NCBI GenBank assembly: GCA_900771305.1
Contig: CAAGNL010000430.1
Span: forward strand, 1-14,579
Direction of reading: 5' to 3'
Length of the DNA: 14,579 nucleotides
Source: Kiritimatiellia bacterium
GTDB lineage: Bacteria > Verrucomicrobiota > Kiritimatiellia > RFP12 > UBA1067
In this document: one piece after another, positions 1 to 6,959 of the stretch
Position numbering within the stretch: the first letter of the stretch is position 1
Layout of the letters: every line of letters begins with the position of its first letter
Made by a program: the position numbers and the translations under genes
The notes under the pieces: model-generated
The model's database searches: none
What the model was told of the DNA's origin: nothing
Seen by the model: only the letters and a program-made list of their open reading frames with translations

Positions 1-276
1 AGGGCGAGAGGTCGGGCACCGGGATGGCCGACACCTTCGCGTCCACGTAGGTTTCCTTCGCGTACCCTTCGAGGGACGGCACCTGCACGCCCGCCACCGC
101 GTCCGCCGCCGCCGCGTCCGCGTACTCCTTCGTGGCGTAGGGCGAGAGGTCGGGCACCGGGATGGCCGACACCTTCGCGTCCACGTAGGTTTCCTTCGCG
201 TACCCTTCGAGGGACGGAACCTGCACGCCCGCGACGGCGTTCGCCGCCGCCGCGTCCGCGTAGGCCTTCGTGGCGT
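1..276 (-). repeat. Two near-identical 138-bp tandem repeats in the fibre gene
   Basis: Copies at 1-138 and 139-276 have the same first 78 bases and differ at only a few scattered positions after that. Each encodes a 46-residue unit made of a 25- and a 21-residue half. Older, diverged copies continue to about position 535, at offsets of 159 and 87 bases, all multiples of three. Confidence 0.9.
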
Positions 277-1099
277 AGGGCGAGAGGTCCGGCTGGCCGA
301 TGCCGGCGAGCGCAGCCGCCACCCACGCCTCCGTCGCGAAGCCGTCGAGGGACGGGACGCGGATGGACGCGATCGCCTCCGCCAGAGCGTTCGAGACCGC
401 CGCGTCCATCGCCCGCGCGGCCTCGATGGTGCAATAGGGCGCGAGGTCCGGCTGCGGGATCGAGGCGACGAGCGCGTTTGTTGAGGCCGCAATCTCGGAC
501 GCGACCTCCTCCTTCGTCGCGTAGGGCGAGAGGTCCGGTGCGGACGGCGGCGCCGGGATGCCGTTCGTCGCGTCCCGGACGAGCGCCTCGACGGCCTCCC
601 ACGTCGTCCACGGCGCGTTGAGGGCCTCGATCTTCGCGAAGTCGAGCGTGCGCGACGCCGACGGGAACGGCTCGGTGGACGGTGAGACGCCCGGCGACGG
701 GCGGAAGCGGATCATGCCAGATGCTCGGAGGCACGTCCCGACGCGCGTATCGGCCGCGAAGAAGAACGGCACGACGGGCGCGCCCGCGTCCATCGCGCCC
801 GTGAAGACCGTCCGCACGACGCCGTCCGCCGAGACGGTCGCGTTCGTCGCGAAGACATCCGCATCCGCCGCCGTGTTCGTCATCCAGAGGAAACGCGCGG
901 ACGAGACGCCGAAGTCCTGCGGGAAGCGCGCCGCGATCTCGAACGATTCTCCCCTGTACGCCTCCAGCAGGGCCGGACGGACGCCCTCGACGTCGACGTC
1001 GAACGTCACGGCGGACGCAGCCGCGCAGAGCGCCAGAACGGCACGCGAAACGCCCCTTGCAAGAGCCCTTGAAACGCCTTTCACGATGTCTTCAGACAT
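1..1099 (-). CDS. Tail fibre-like repeat protein with signal-like N-terminus, partial
   Basis: The gene starts at ATG 1099, five bases after the previous stop, and runs off the left edge (366 codons visible). The N-terminus MSEDIVKGVSRALARGVSRA followed by VLALCAAASAVTF looks like a signal peptide with a possible cleavage after ASA (residue 30). Residues 33-145 are a beta-rich domain. From about residue 188 comes a run of repeats of the form P-D-L-S-P-Y-A-T-K-E-Y-A-D-A alternating with P-S-L-E-G-Y-A-K-E-T-Y-V-D-A. The 'Y-A-T-K-x-Y-V-D-A' motif is common in the shafts of trimeric phage tail fibres. The repeats become almost identical towards the edge, with a 46-residue period. The rest of the fibre, including any receptor-binding tip, lies outside the window. 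Confidence 0.7.
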   Translation of the reverse strand, partial: MSEDIVKGVSRALARGVSRAVLALCAAASAVTFDVDVEGVRPALLEAYRGESFEIAARFPQDFGVSSARFLWMTNTAADADVFATNATVSADGVVRTVFTGAMDAGAPVVPFFFAADTRVGTCLRASGMIRFRPSPGVSPSTEPFPSASRTLDFAKIEALNAPWTTWEAVEALVRDATNGIPAPPSAPDLSPYATKEEVASEIAASTNALVASIPQPDLAPYCTIEAARAMDAAVSNALAEAIASIRVPSLDGFATEAWVAAALAGIGQPDLSPYATKAYADAAAANAVAGVQVPSLEGYAKETYVDAKVSAIPVPDLSPYATKEYADAAAADAVAGVQVPSLEGYAKETYVDAKVSAIPVPDLSP

Positions 1100-1103
1100 G
1101 ATT

Positions 1104-2699
1104 TCACCATCCTTCCAGTTTCGTTGTGGGATCCAGCCGTAGGACCCCGATCACGGATCCAGGCTCGACCGTGAGGTCATAGTGCCGAGCAGATGACGCA
1201 CTCCCCTCGTCCTCTCCAAGGGAGGGCGGAGAAGGTGCGTCGAGTCCCCCGAGCGAGGTCGGCATCCGGATGCCTGCCGCGTCGGCCGCAGTCCAGAGGA
1301 GCTCGGTGAGGTCGCCCCCGACGCGGAAGACGGCCATGTCACGCGGATCCCCGCCAAGGTCGATCTCGGCGGAGACGGGGACGATGGCGACGGCGTTCGT
1401 GACGGCCATCTCGACCGTCGTCCATCCTCTTTCTACGCGCTCGACCGATCCGTTGACTCTTGCCACGAGGAAGAAATCCCCTCCGGCGACCCTCGGCGAC
1501 CCCTCCCGTCCGCCGGCCGTCACGGCGGAGAGACGGAACGGCGCCCTGACGTTGAGCCCGTCCGGAGCGATCGGCGTCTGCACGTCGAGGTAGTAGTCCT
1601 CGTCCACGACTTCATCGAGCTTGAGTTTCTCCCCGTCCTCCTTGTCGTACTTCCGATACCAGTGGGTCTTCCTCGTCCGACTGGCGTATCCCGACACATT
1701 CAGCCAGAGGACTTCGTTCGTGAACGTCTCGGAGAAGCTGCTCTTCCGCTTGTCCCACATGTAGAGCCCGTCCCATGGGTCCGACTCGGTCTGGACGGCA
1801 CTGTGATACGTCCCCTTGTCCGCGTGCGATACGGACGAGAGCGGGGCGTTTGTCGCGTGGAGGTACACGACGGGACGGTCCGCCTCGCGGACCATCCTGT
1901 AGGCGTTCGTGATGGACGAGGACCTGAACAGGCCGGACAGTACCACGTCGTGCGCGTCGGCGAACGCGAACCGTCCGGACTCCGCGCACAGGTCGAGCGC
2001 CGATGCGCTCCAGAGGTTCGTGGAGACGTGGCGGACGCGGTTCGTCGCGAGGTAGTAGACCTTGTTCGTGTGGACTTCCTCCGTGCCGTTCGTCAGCGCG
2101 TGGCGGACGAACTCGAGGCGCTGCGTGACGGAGACCACAAGCTCGGTCCGGTCGACGACGCTGGTCTGGTCGTATCGATCTGGGGGCATCAAGACCTTCG
2201 GCGACGTGACGAGTTCGGTCGTCGGCGACGAGAAACGACCGGCGAGCATCCCCGTCCCGATGACCCTCTCGCCAATGTCCCGGCTCCCGGCCGGGTCGAG
2301 CCTGACGCCCTTCGGGAGGAAGATGTTGGTGACCGCCCAGGCCCTCGCGACGGTCTGCGTCCTGCCGTCCACGAACGCCTGTATCGAGGCCTCCGTCCCG
2401 TTCGTCGCGTCGGCGTCCCAGCGTCCGAACTCCCACCGCGTGCAGCGGTTCGGCACGTTCGTCGTAAAGTCGAAATAGTCGCCCGTGAAGGCGATGCGCT
2501 CGGCGACGGCCTCCTGGAGCCATGCGAGGTCCTCGTAGCGCATGGTCCTGTAGTCGCCCGCGTCCCCCATGACGGTGCCGGAGATGTTCGTGTACGTGAC
2601 GCGGGTGAACGTGAAGTCGTTTGTCCCCGCGATGGGGGATGAGGCGGCCGCCGCCGCGAGCGCCGCGAGGAGCGCGGCGGTCTGGAGGAGTCTTCTCAT
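1104..2699 (-). CDS. Thr-Asn-rich protein with N-terminal signal peptide, unknown function
   Basis: The start chosen is ATG 2699, which overlaps the stop of the upstream gene (ATGA); the frame stays open to 3011 but that part is coding for the upstream gene. The 531-residue product begins MRRLLQTAALLAALAAAAAS, an arginine-led n-region and a hydrophobic core that look like a Sec signal peptide, with cleavage likely between residues 19 and 25. The mature part is strand-rich with many aromatic residues. The dipeptide Thr-Asn occurs 13 times (for example LTNGTE, LATNRV, FTNEV), several times more than chance, using different codons, so it is not a DNA repeat. The C-terminus has a Pro/Ser/Glu/Gly linker (APSPPSLGEDEG) before a last strand pair. 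I do not recognise a domain. It could be a tail-tip, receptor-binding or cell-surface protein. Confidence 0.6.
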   Translation of the reverse strand: MRRLLQTAALLAALAAAAASSPIAGTNDFTFTRVTYTNISGTVMGDAGDYRTMRYEDLAWLQEAVAERIAFTGDYFDFTTNVPNRCTRWEFGRWDADATNGTEASIQAFVDGRTQTVARAWAVTNIFLPKGVRLDPAGSRDIGERVIGTGMLAGRFSSPTTELVTSPKVLMPPDRYDQTSVVDRTELVVSVTQRLEFVRHALTNGTEEVHTNKVYYLATNRVRHVSTNLWSASALDLCAESGRFAFADAHDVVLSGLFRSSSITNAYRMVREADRPVVYLHATNAPLSSVSHADKGTYHSAVQTESDPWDGLYMWDKRKSSFSETFTNEVLWLNVSGYASRTRKTHWYRKYDKEDGEKLKLDEVVDEDYYLDVQTPIAPDGLNVRAPFRLSAVTAGGREGSPRVAGGDFFLVARVNGSVERVERGWTTVEMAVTNAVAIVPVSAEIDLGGDPRDMAVFRVGGDLTELLWTAADAAGIRMPTSLGGLDAPSPPSLGEDEGSASSARHYDLTVEPGSVIGVLRLDPTTKLEGW

Positions 2700-3706
2700 C
2701 TGTAGTACTGGATGTTGGAAAGGTTGGCGGTGCGCGAGTCGGAGACGACGCAGTTGTCCTTCATCGTGTAGAGGAGGATCCACGTCTGCTCGTCCGTGGC
2801 ATTCGTATTCGTCGGGTCCGTCAGGACTTCGCCGACGTTCGCGCCGGACTGCGTGATCACGTGGAGGTAGACGGCCCTCTCCGCGTCCTTCACGTCCGTC
2901 ATGGCGTCCCGGTCGATGGCCATGTCCGTCCCCGCGAGGGATGCGTTCTGGCGGACGCAGTAGACGTTCTTCACCTCGAGGTCTCCGTCGTCCTTCGCGG
3001 CGAACCACCACACGAGGTCGAAGGGGCGGTCCTCGCGCGTGCCGACGGAGATGGGGTCGCGGCAGATCTGCCGCACGGACCGCGAGACGCCGTCCTCGCC
3101 GCTTGTGACCGTGACGTTCGCGACGACCTGCCGGAAGGCGTCGCCCCAGTTCCCGAGCTCACCGTCCGACGGTTCATCCTTCTCGTCCCCGCCGGACGTC
3201 CCCGCGTTCGGCACGGCCGTGACGGAGACGCCGGGACCGGCGGCGGATTTGAGGCTGTCGATGCCGTCGCGCATGGCGCGGGGCTTGCCGTGGACTACGA
3301 CGCGGAACGTCCTCTCCGCTTCAGCCGTCCCGTCCCCGGCCGAAGACTCGTCCAGCCGGAACGCGTACCAGTCCTCTCCGTCGTCCTCGTGGCCGGCCGC
3401 GGCGTCTGCCCTGCGGTTGAGGACCTTGCAGACGTCCCCGACGGAGATGCACCCCGGCGGGAGATAGATCTCCCACTGCCCGCTCCCCTCACCGAGTTCA
3501 TGGTAGCGGACCCTGAACGGGCGTATTCCCGCGTCCCCGGCGCCTCCGACCGGCGTCCCTTTGATGGCGGCCCCTCCCATCCCGTAGGATATGCTCACGT
3601 TCGCGCCCGCGACGGGGGCGGTCCGCCGGGCGTAGTCGAGGAGCGCGTTGTAGGCGCGCGCCGTCACATGCTCCGTCGGCGCGAGGCGTCTGGGCGGAAC
3701 GATCAC
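2696..3706 (-). CDS. Tail-tip or tail-associated structural protein, unrecognised
   Basis: The gene starts at GTG 3706 inside a GTGA overlap, with GGAGGATGAATC in front. The 336-residue product reads MIVPPRRLAPTEHVTARAYN (a short N-terminal helix), then strand-rich stretches: GQWEIYLPPGCISVGDVC (about 74-92), DWYAFRLDES (about 112-121), ERTFRVVVHG (132-141), and later FDLVWWFAAKDDGDLEVKNV and ERAVYLHVITQSGA. Acidic and Gly-rich loops separate them. I do not recognise a family; the N-terminal helix and beta-rich body suggest a virion surface or baseplate protein. No signal peptide, unlike the two genes after it. The stop overlaps the next start (ATGA). Confidence 0.6.
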   Translation of the reverse strand: MIVPPRRLAPTEHVTARAYNALLDYARRTAPVAGANVSISYGMGGAAIKGTPVGGAGDAGIRPFRVRYHELGEGSGQWEIYLPPGCISVGDVCKVLNRRADAAAGHEDDGEDWYAFRLDESSAGDGTAEAERTFRVVVHGKPRAMRDGIDSLKSAAGPGVSVTAVPNAGTSGGDEKDEPSDGELGNWGDAFRQVVANVTVTSGEDGVSRSVRQICRDPISVGTREDRPFDLVWWFAAKDDGDLEVKNVYCVRQNASLAGTDMAIDRDAMTDVKDAERAVYLHVITQSGANVGEVLTDPTNTNATDEQTWILLYTMKDNCVVSDSRTANLSNIQYYR

Positions 3707-4593
3707 GATTCATCCTCCGAACCGTAGAGGTCGGTCTCGATGCCGTCGGCGCCCTGCCAGGCGAGGTTCCAGGTGAAGCAGCCGTCCGGGCGCGGCGAGA
3801 GGACGGACTTGACGAGCAGCCACGTGTAGGCCGTGCCGTCTTCCGGGTTGAGGACGCCCGAGAGGAAGTACTCGGCGCTCCGCCCGGAAGGGTCCGTCCA
3901 GCCGAACGGGCACGTCGGGGCGCCGACCGTCCCGACGCGGTACTGATCCTCAAATGCGGCCCCCAGGCCCTGGACGACGAGCTGCATCGTGAAGACTGGC
4001 GCATAGCGCGAGTAGGTCTCGATGCCGCGCGAGATGAACCCGGCGAGCTTCCGCGTGTTGCCCTCCATCTCCTTGCCGCCCACCTTGAAGTCGTAGTAGG
4101 CGGCTGGATTCGCCTCGCGCTGCTCCTCCCACTTGCGGATCTCCCCGAGGTCCGGCGCGTTCTCGCCCCGGTCAGCGCGCCACGTGCGGATGGGCTTGGA
4201 GACCTCTACCCAGTCGAGGCCGAAGAGGACGGCGTGTACGTTCTGCGCGCACGTGACGGCAAGGCGGCCCACGCCGCCGGGGCCGCGCGTGAGGACGGCG
4301 GACGTGATCTTCCGCGCGCCGTAGGCGCCGTTGCTGTCTGATTCGCCGTCAGGCAGGTCCGAGAGGCTGCCGTCGTCGGCGTTCCCGACGCCGATCCCGT
4401 TCAGCTTCTGGACGATCTCCGCCCACGGCCCCTCATACATGATCTCCGAGCGGTTCGCGTCGAGCGCGTGCGTGATGCGCCGCCCGACCGTGAGGTGGAT
4501 GCCGTCGATCCCCTCGCCCTCGCCCGATCCCGCGAGGGAGAGCTTTCCGACCGTCCCGAGCCCGCTGAGCCCGCCAAGTGATGAGAGTCCCAT
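3703..4593 (-). CDS. Distal tail / tail-associated structural protein, unrecognised
   Basis: The 296-residue protein begins with a Gly/Ser/Leu-rich flexible stretch (MGLSSLGGLSGLGTVGKLSL) and then becomes mixed alpha/beta with many strands: RITHALDANRSEIMYEGP (about 40-57), KITSAVLTRGPGG, RLAVTCAQNVHAVLFGLDWV (about 110-129) and, near the end, YTWLLVKSVL and CFTWNLAWQG. I do not recognise a family. It follows the tape measure gene, where siphophages place the distal tail protein, so a role at the tail tip is likely. The ATG at 4593 is preceded by GGAAGGAGGCGAAGC, one of the best ribosome binding sites in the window. Its TGA overlaps the GTG of the next gene (GTGA). Confidence 0.6.
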   Translation of the reverse strand: MGLSSLGGLSGLGTVGKLSLAGSGEGEGIDGIHLTVGRRITHALDANRSEIMYEGPWAEIVQKLNGIGVGNADDGSLSDLPDGESDSNGAYGARKITSAVLTRGPGGVGRLAVTCAQNVHAVLFGLDWVEVSKPIRTWRADRGENAPDLGEIRKWEEQREANPAAYYDFKVGGKEMEGNTRKLAGFISRGIETYSRYAPVFTMQLVVQGLGAAFEDQYRVGTVGAPTCPFGWTDPSGRSAEYFLSGVLNPEDGTAYTWLLVKSVLSPRPDGCFTWNLAWQGADGIETDLYGSEDES

Positions 4594-4611
4594 GCTTCGC
4601 CTCCTTCCTTC

Positions 4612-5622
4612 CTACTGGAGCCCCGTCGTCTCGACGATGTCGCGCAGCACGGCGTCGAGCCGCTCGCCGTTCGCGGCCGCTCCGGCGTTGGATGCGTCGA
4701 CGATCCGCTGGAGGAGATCCACCATGCGCTCCTGCAGTTCGATGACCTTCCCGTTCGCGGAGGCCACGTCCACCGACGGCCCGACGGTGAGGCCGCGCCG
4801 CGAGAAGGCATCCGAGAACTCGGATGCGGTGTAGGGGTCGTAGAGCGGGCTCATCCTTTCCAGATCCTCGTCGTAGAGGGCGCGGTTGTAGAGCGTCGAG
4901 AGCCGCTGGTACTCGCCCTGCAGGTACGTGTACTCCGTCGATGTCTTGTCCCCGCTGAACGCGGCGAGGCGACTCGCGGACTCCGCCTGGCGCGCCTGGA
5001 GGTCCCGCCGGTTCGCGGTGAGCCACTCGATGCGCGCTTCGCGGCTGCCCTGCCAGCCGAGGAGCCGCCGCTGCGCCTCCGCGCCGAACCCGGCGAGAAG
5101 CCCCTCGCTGTTCTGCCACGCGGTCTGCCACATGCCAATCCTCGTCTCGCGCCGTTCCTGGCGTTCGCGCGCGAGCTGCTGCGCGAGTCCGAACGCTCCG
5201 CCGAGCGCGGCGCCGATGACAGCTCCTGCGGGTCCGCCCATCATCGCGCCGGCGGTGCCGAACTGCAGCGCGCCGGAGAGCGTGGACTGCGCGCGGGAGA
5301 CGGACGTGTTGTCCGCCCCCGGCGTGCGGGCGAACGCGAAGGCCGCGCCGAGGCCCTGGTGGAGGGCGAACCCGGCGAGCGCCTTGCCGATCGCCTTTCC
5401 CGCCCCTCCGCCGGAGACGGTGCGCTCGAACTCCTGGCCCGCGGCGCGTCCCGCCTTCTTGGCGGAATCGGCGGAGACGCCGCCGGGCGCTGCGGACTCG
5501 CCGCCCGCGCCGGTCGCGTCCTGGACGCGCCGGGCCTTGCGGTCCAGCAGCTGGTCCATCGACGCCTCGGCCTCCGCCGTGTCGGCGGTGACCTTGAGCT
5601 TGACTCCGTATTCCTCTGCCAT
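4612..5622 (-). CDS. Tape measure protein, very short (336 aa)
   Basis: The start at ATG 5622 is chosen over one six codons upstream because GGGGGAGGAAG sits at the right distance and the ATG overlaps the chaperone stop (TGATG). The N-terminus (MAEEYGVKLKVTADTAEAEA) has the short strand plus 'T-A-E-A-E-A' helix seen at the start of many tape measure proteins. There follow a Gly/Ala-rich part, a glycine-zipper hydrophobic segment around residues 122-148 (GTAGAMMGGPAGAVIGAALG), then a long charged helical region (residues about 150-250) and a C-terminal coiled-coil-like helix (VIELQERMVDLLQRIVDAS). It would sit inside the tail tube, set tail length and perhaps act as a membrane pore. The place after the chaperone supports the call. 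The size is far below the usual 700 or more residues. Confidence 0.7.
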   Translation of the reverse strand: MAEEYGVKLKVTADTAEAEASMDQLLDRKARRVQDATGAGGESAAPGGVSADSAKKAGRAAGQEFERTVSGGGAGKAIGKALAGFALHQGLGAAFAFARTPGADNTSVSRAQSTLSGALQFGTAGAMMGGPAGAVIGAALGGAFGLAQQLARERQERRETRIGMWQTAWQNSEGLLAGFGAEAQRRLLGWQGSREARIEWLTANRRDLQARQAESASRLAAFSGDKTSTEYTYLQGEYQRLSTLYNRALYDEDLERMSPLYDPYTASEFSDAFSRRGLTVGPSVDVASANGKVIELQERMVDLLQRIVDASNAGAAANGERLDAVLRDIVETTGLQ

Positions 5623-6148
5623 CAGGGCTTCCTCCCCCACGTCTCAAACGCGAGCTCGTCCTCTAGGAGCGTGCCGGTCTCGCTTCCGCCCGGCCCCTGC
5701 ACCCAGCAGCGCCACAGGAGCGCCTCCTGGACCGCTGGGAGTTCGCCGAGGACGTAGTCTGGACGGTAGCCGTAGGTTCGGCAGAGCCATTCGACGAGCT
5801 CGGCGACCCATCCGTTGCCGAGTTTTTTTTTGAGCCGGGCGACGGACGGGGCAGCATCTCGAAGAACGCCGCCACCTCTTCGAGCGTGTGCGCGAGCTTC
5901 TGCCGGTATTCGAGGGGCGAGATCCCGCCGTAGGCGATGAGCGCCATGTCCTCGATGCGGCTGAAGTTCGCCACGCTGTCGGCGAAGTCGTTCTCGACCA
6001 CGAAGATGGCCGTGAGGCACTTCGGCATGTCGTCGATCTTCCCGGCGAGGATGGGGGAGTCGAGCCGGCAGAGCAGCGCGACCTTGCCGAGCGTGAGCTT
6101 CGCGGGGCTCGTGAGCGCCGCGAGCGCGGCCTTTGGGTTGTCCTTCAC
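5622..6148 (-). CDS. Tail assembly chaperone, full frameshifted product (gpGT-like)
   Basis: Translation starts at GTG 6148 behind TAGGAGGAGACGCC. The first frame reads MKDNPKAALAALTSPAKLTL and continues through a helical domain to EVAAFFEMLPRPSPGSKK (residue 108). At an A9 run the reading frame moves back one base and continues as LGNGWVAELVEWLCRTYGYR, then PDYVLGELPAVQEALLWRCW, to the TGA at 5622-5624, about 175 residues in total. The Y-G-x-x-P-D-Y-V and W-motif stretch is a well-formed protein sequence, whereas the unshifted frame becomes Ser/Arg-rich and ends at 5663. The position between tail tube and tape measure genes and the -1 shift match the G/GT pair of lambda-type tails: it coats the tape measure during assembly. 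The junction with the next gene is TGATG. Confidence 0.75.
5663..6148 (-). CDS. Tail assembly chaperone, unshifted product (gpG-like)
   Basis: Same GTG start as the frameshifted product. Without shifting, the frame runs through the A9 run and ends at TAG/TGA 5663-5665, giving 161 residues. The first 108 residues are the shared helical domain. The last 52 residues (starting NSATDGSPSSS) are low-complexity and read as a shadow of the other frame, but the product is expected to be made, being the majority form in phages that use this scheme. Confidence 0.6.
   Translation of the reverse strand: MKDNPKAALAALTSPAKLTLGKVALLCRLDSPILAGKIDDMPKCLTAIFVVENDFADSVANFSRIEDMALIAYGGISPLEYRQKLAHTLEEVAAFFEMLPRPSPGSKKNSATDGSPSSSNGSAEPTATVQTTSSANSQRSRRRSCGAAGCRGRAEARPARS
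5822..5831 (-). other. -1 programmed ribosomal frameshift site (A9C slippery run)
   Basis: On the minus strand the sequence is TCA AAA AAA AAC TCG in the first frame. It contains two overlapping slippery heptamers, A AAA AAA and A AAA AAC. A one-base backward slip gives AAA AAA AAA CTC GGC and joins the two halves of the tail chaperone. A transcriptional slip or a sequencing error in the A9 homopolymer would give the same join. Confidence 0.75.
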
Positions 6149-6159
6149 GGCGTCTCCTC

Positions 6160-6513
6160 CTAGATCGCGGTGGTCTTGCTGCAGTTCAGATAGACCTCCG
6201 CCGTCACGGAGATCTTGCGGTAGGCCTGGTTCTCCTCCGCGAGCGAGGCGCGCGTGACGTAGCCCTGCTTCCCGTTGATCGTGATGGCCTCTCCGACCTT
6301 GGGGAGCGCCGTGCCGGCGGCGACCTCGATCGTGCAGGTGAGAGTGGTCTTTTGGTCGTACTTCGTCATCTTGACGACCTGACCGGCCTCGTTGTACTCG
6401 GGCGCGAGGACGGCCTCGTCATCCTGGCCGATGGACGTCACGATGCCCGTGACGCCGTTGACGCCGCCCTGGACGCCCCATGCGGCGACCCCTTGGTATG
6501 TGTGTGCTGCCAT
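6160..6513 (-). CDS. Probable tail tube protein
   Basis: The 117-residue protein (MAAHTYQGVAAWGVQGGVNG at the start) is almost all beta strand: GIVTSIGQDD, QKTTLTCTIEVAAG, AITINGKQGYVTRASLA and KISVTAEVYLNC. It is small, Gly/Thr/Val rich and lacks helices except at the middle. A short, nearly all-beta protein placed straight before the tail assembly chaperone is expected to be the tail tube monomer. The ATG at 6513 has AAAGGAAAGAG in front. 29 bases separate it from the upstream stop, so it may be translated independently and at a high rate, as a tube protein needs. I do not recognise a close family. Confidence 0.5.
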   Translation of the reverse strand: MAAHTYQGVAAWGVQGGVNGVTGIVTSIGQDDEAVLAPEYNEAGQVVKMTKYDQKTTLTCTIEVAAGTALPKVGEAITINGKQGYVTRASLAEENQAYRKISVTAEVYLNCSKTTAI

Positions 6514-6542
6514 GTCTCTTTCCTTTCCGTTTCTGTCTGTAC

Positions 6543-6959
6543 CTACTCTTTAGACGCCGTGAACGTGCCGGCCATCTCCGCGACGGCCTCAAGCACGCCG
6601 TCCCCCGGCGTCGTGTGGCTCAGGCGCACGTAGTGCCCGAGGCCGGCCGCCTCCAGCGCCTCGGCGCCGGCGTCCGCCGCGTCGATGGCGGTGGTGAAGC
6701 CGGACGCGGCGCGGTTGATCGGAACCCACTCCGTCGCCGCGACGGAGAAGCGGACGTCGTAGACCGCCGGGCGCGTGTGGCGCTTCGCGACCTCGTCCAC
6801 CGTGACGACGACGGCGAGCCCGCCGAGACGGGCCTCCTCCTCCTCGATGAGCGCGGCGAGTTCCTGGTCGCTCTGCGCGACGACGCGGGCGCGGGCGAGT
6901 CCGGGGGCCTCTCGCAGGGCCGCGACCGCGCGTTTGAGGACTTCGGCGTGGACGCTCAT
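6543..6959 (-). CDS. Probable tail terminator / minor tail protein
   Basis: The 138-residue protein opens MSVHAEVLKRAVAALREAPG (a helix), then RARVVAQSDQELAALIEEEE, GGLAVVVTVDEV, and PAVYDVRFSVAATEWVPINR, and ends with a Glu/Ala helix (AIDAADAGAEALEAAG) and a strand. This helix-strand-strand-strand-helix plan with 'V-Y-D-V-x-F-x-V' is that of tail terminator (gpU-like) proteins and of the small neck proteins that cap siphophage tails. The place just before the tail tube gene is also right. The stop of the upstream gene overlaps the ATG (ATGA), and GGAAGGAGGGGGGC lies upstream. The call is by plan and position only. Confidence 0.55.
   Translation of the reverse strand: MSVHAEVLKRAVAALREAPGLARARVVAQSDQELAALIEEEEARLGGLAVVVTVDEVAKRHTRPAVYDVRFSVAATEWVPINRAASGFTTAIDAADAGAEALEAAGLGHYVRLSHTTPGDGVLEAVAEMAGTFTASKE

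Noticed and set aside
1..535. CRISPR-like array
   Set aside because: The repeats are 138 bp, in frame and coding, without short repeat/unique spacer structure.
2700..3011. N-terminal extension of the 531-residue protein back to 3011
   Set aside because: This part is coding for the upstream gene in another frame and reads as Arg-rich shadow; ATG 2699 lies in an ATGA junction and starts a signal peptide.
2621..3727. Plus-strand open frame of 368 codons opposite the second tail-region protein
   Set aside because: Shadow composition and no coupling to any plus-strand gene.
4433..5647. Minus-strand 404-codon frame overlapping the tape measure gene
   Set aside because: Very Arg/Gly-rich product; the other frame has the ribosome binding site, the TGATG junction and tape measure character.
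5640..5662. Rho-independent terminators between genes
   Set aside because: No GC hairpin followed by a T run was found on the minus strand at any junction; the A9/T9 run at 5823-5831 lies inside the chaperone gene.
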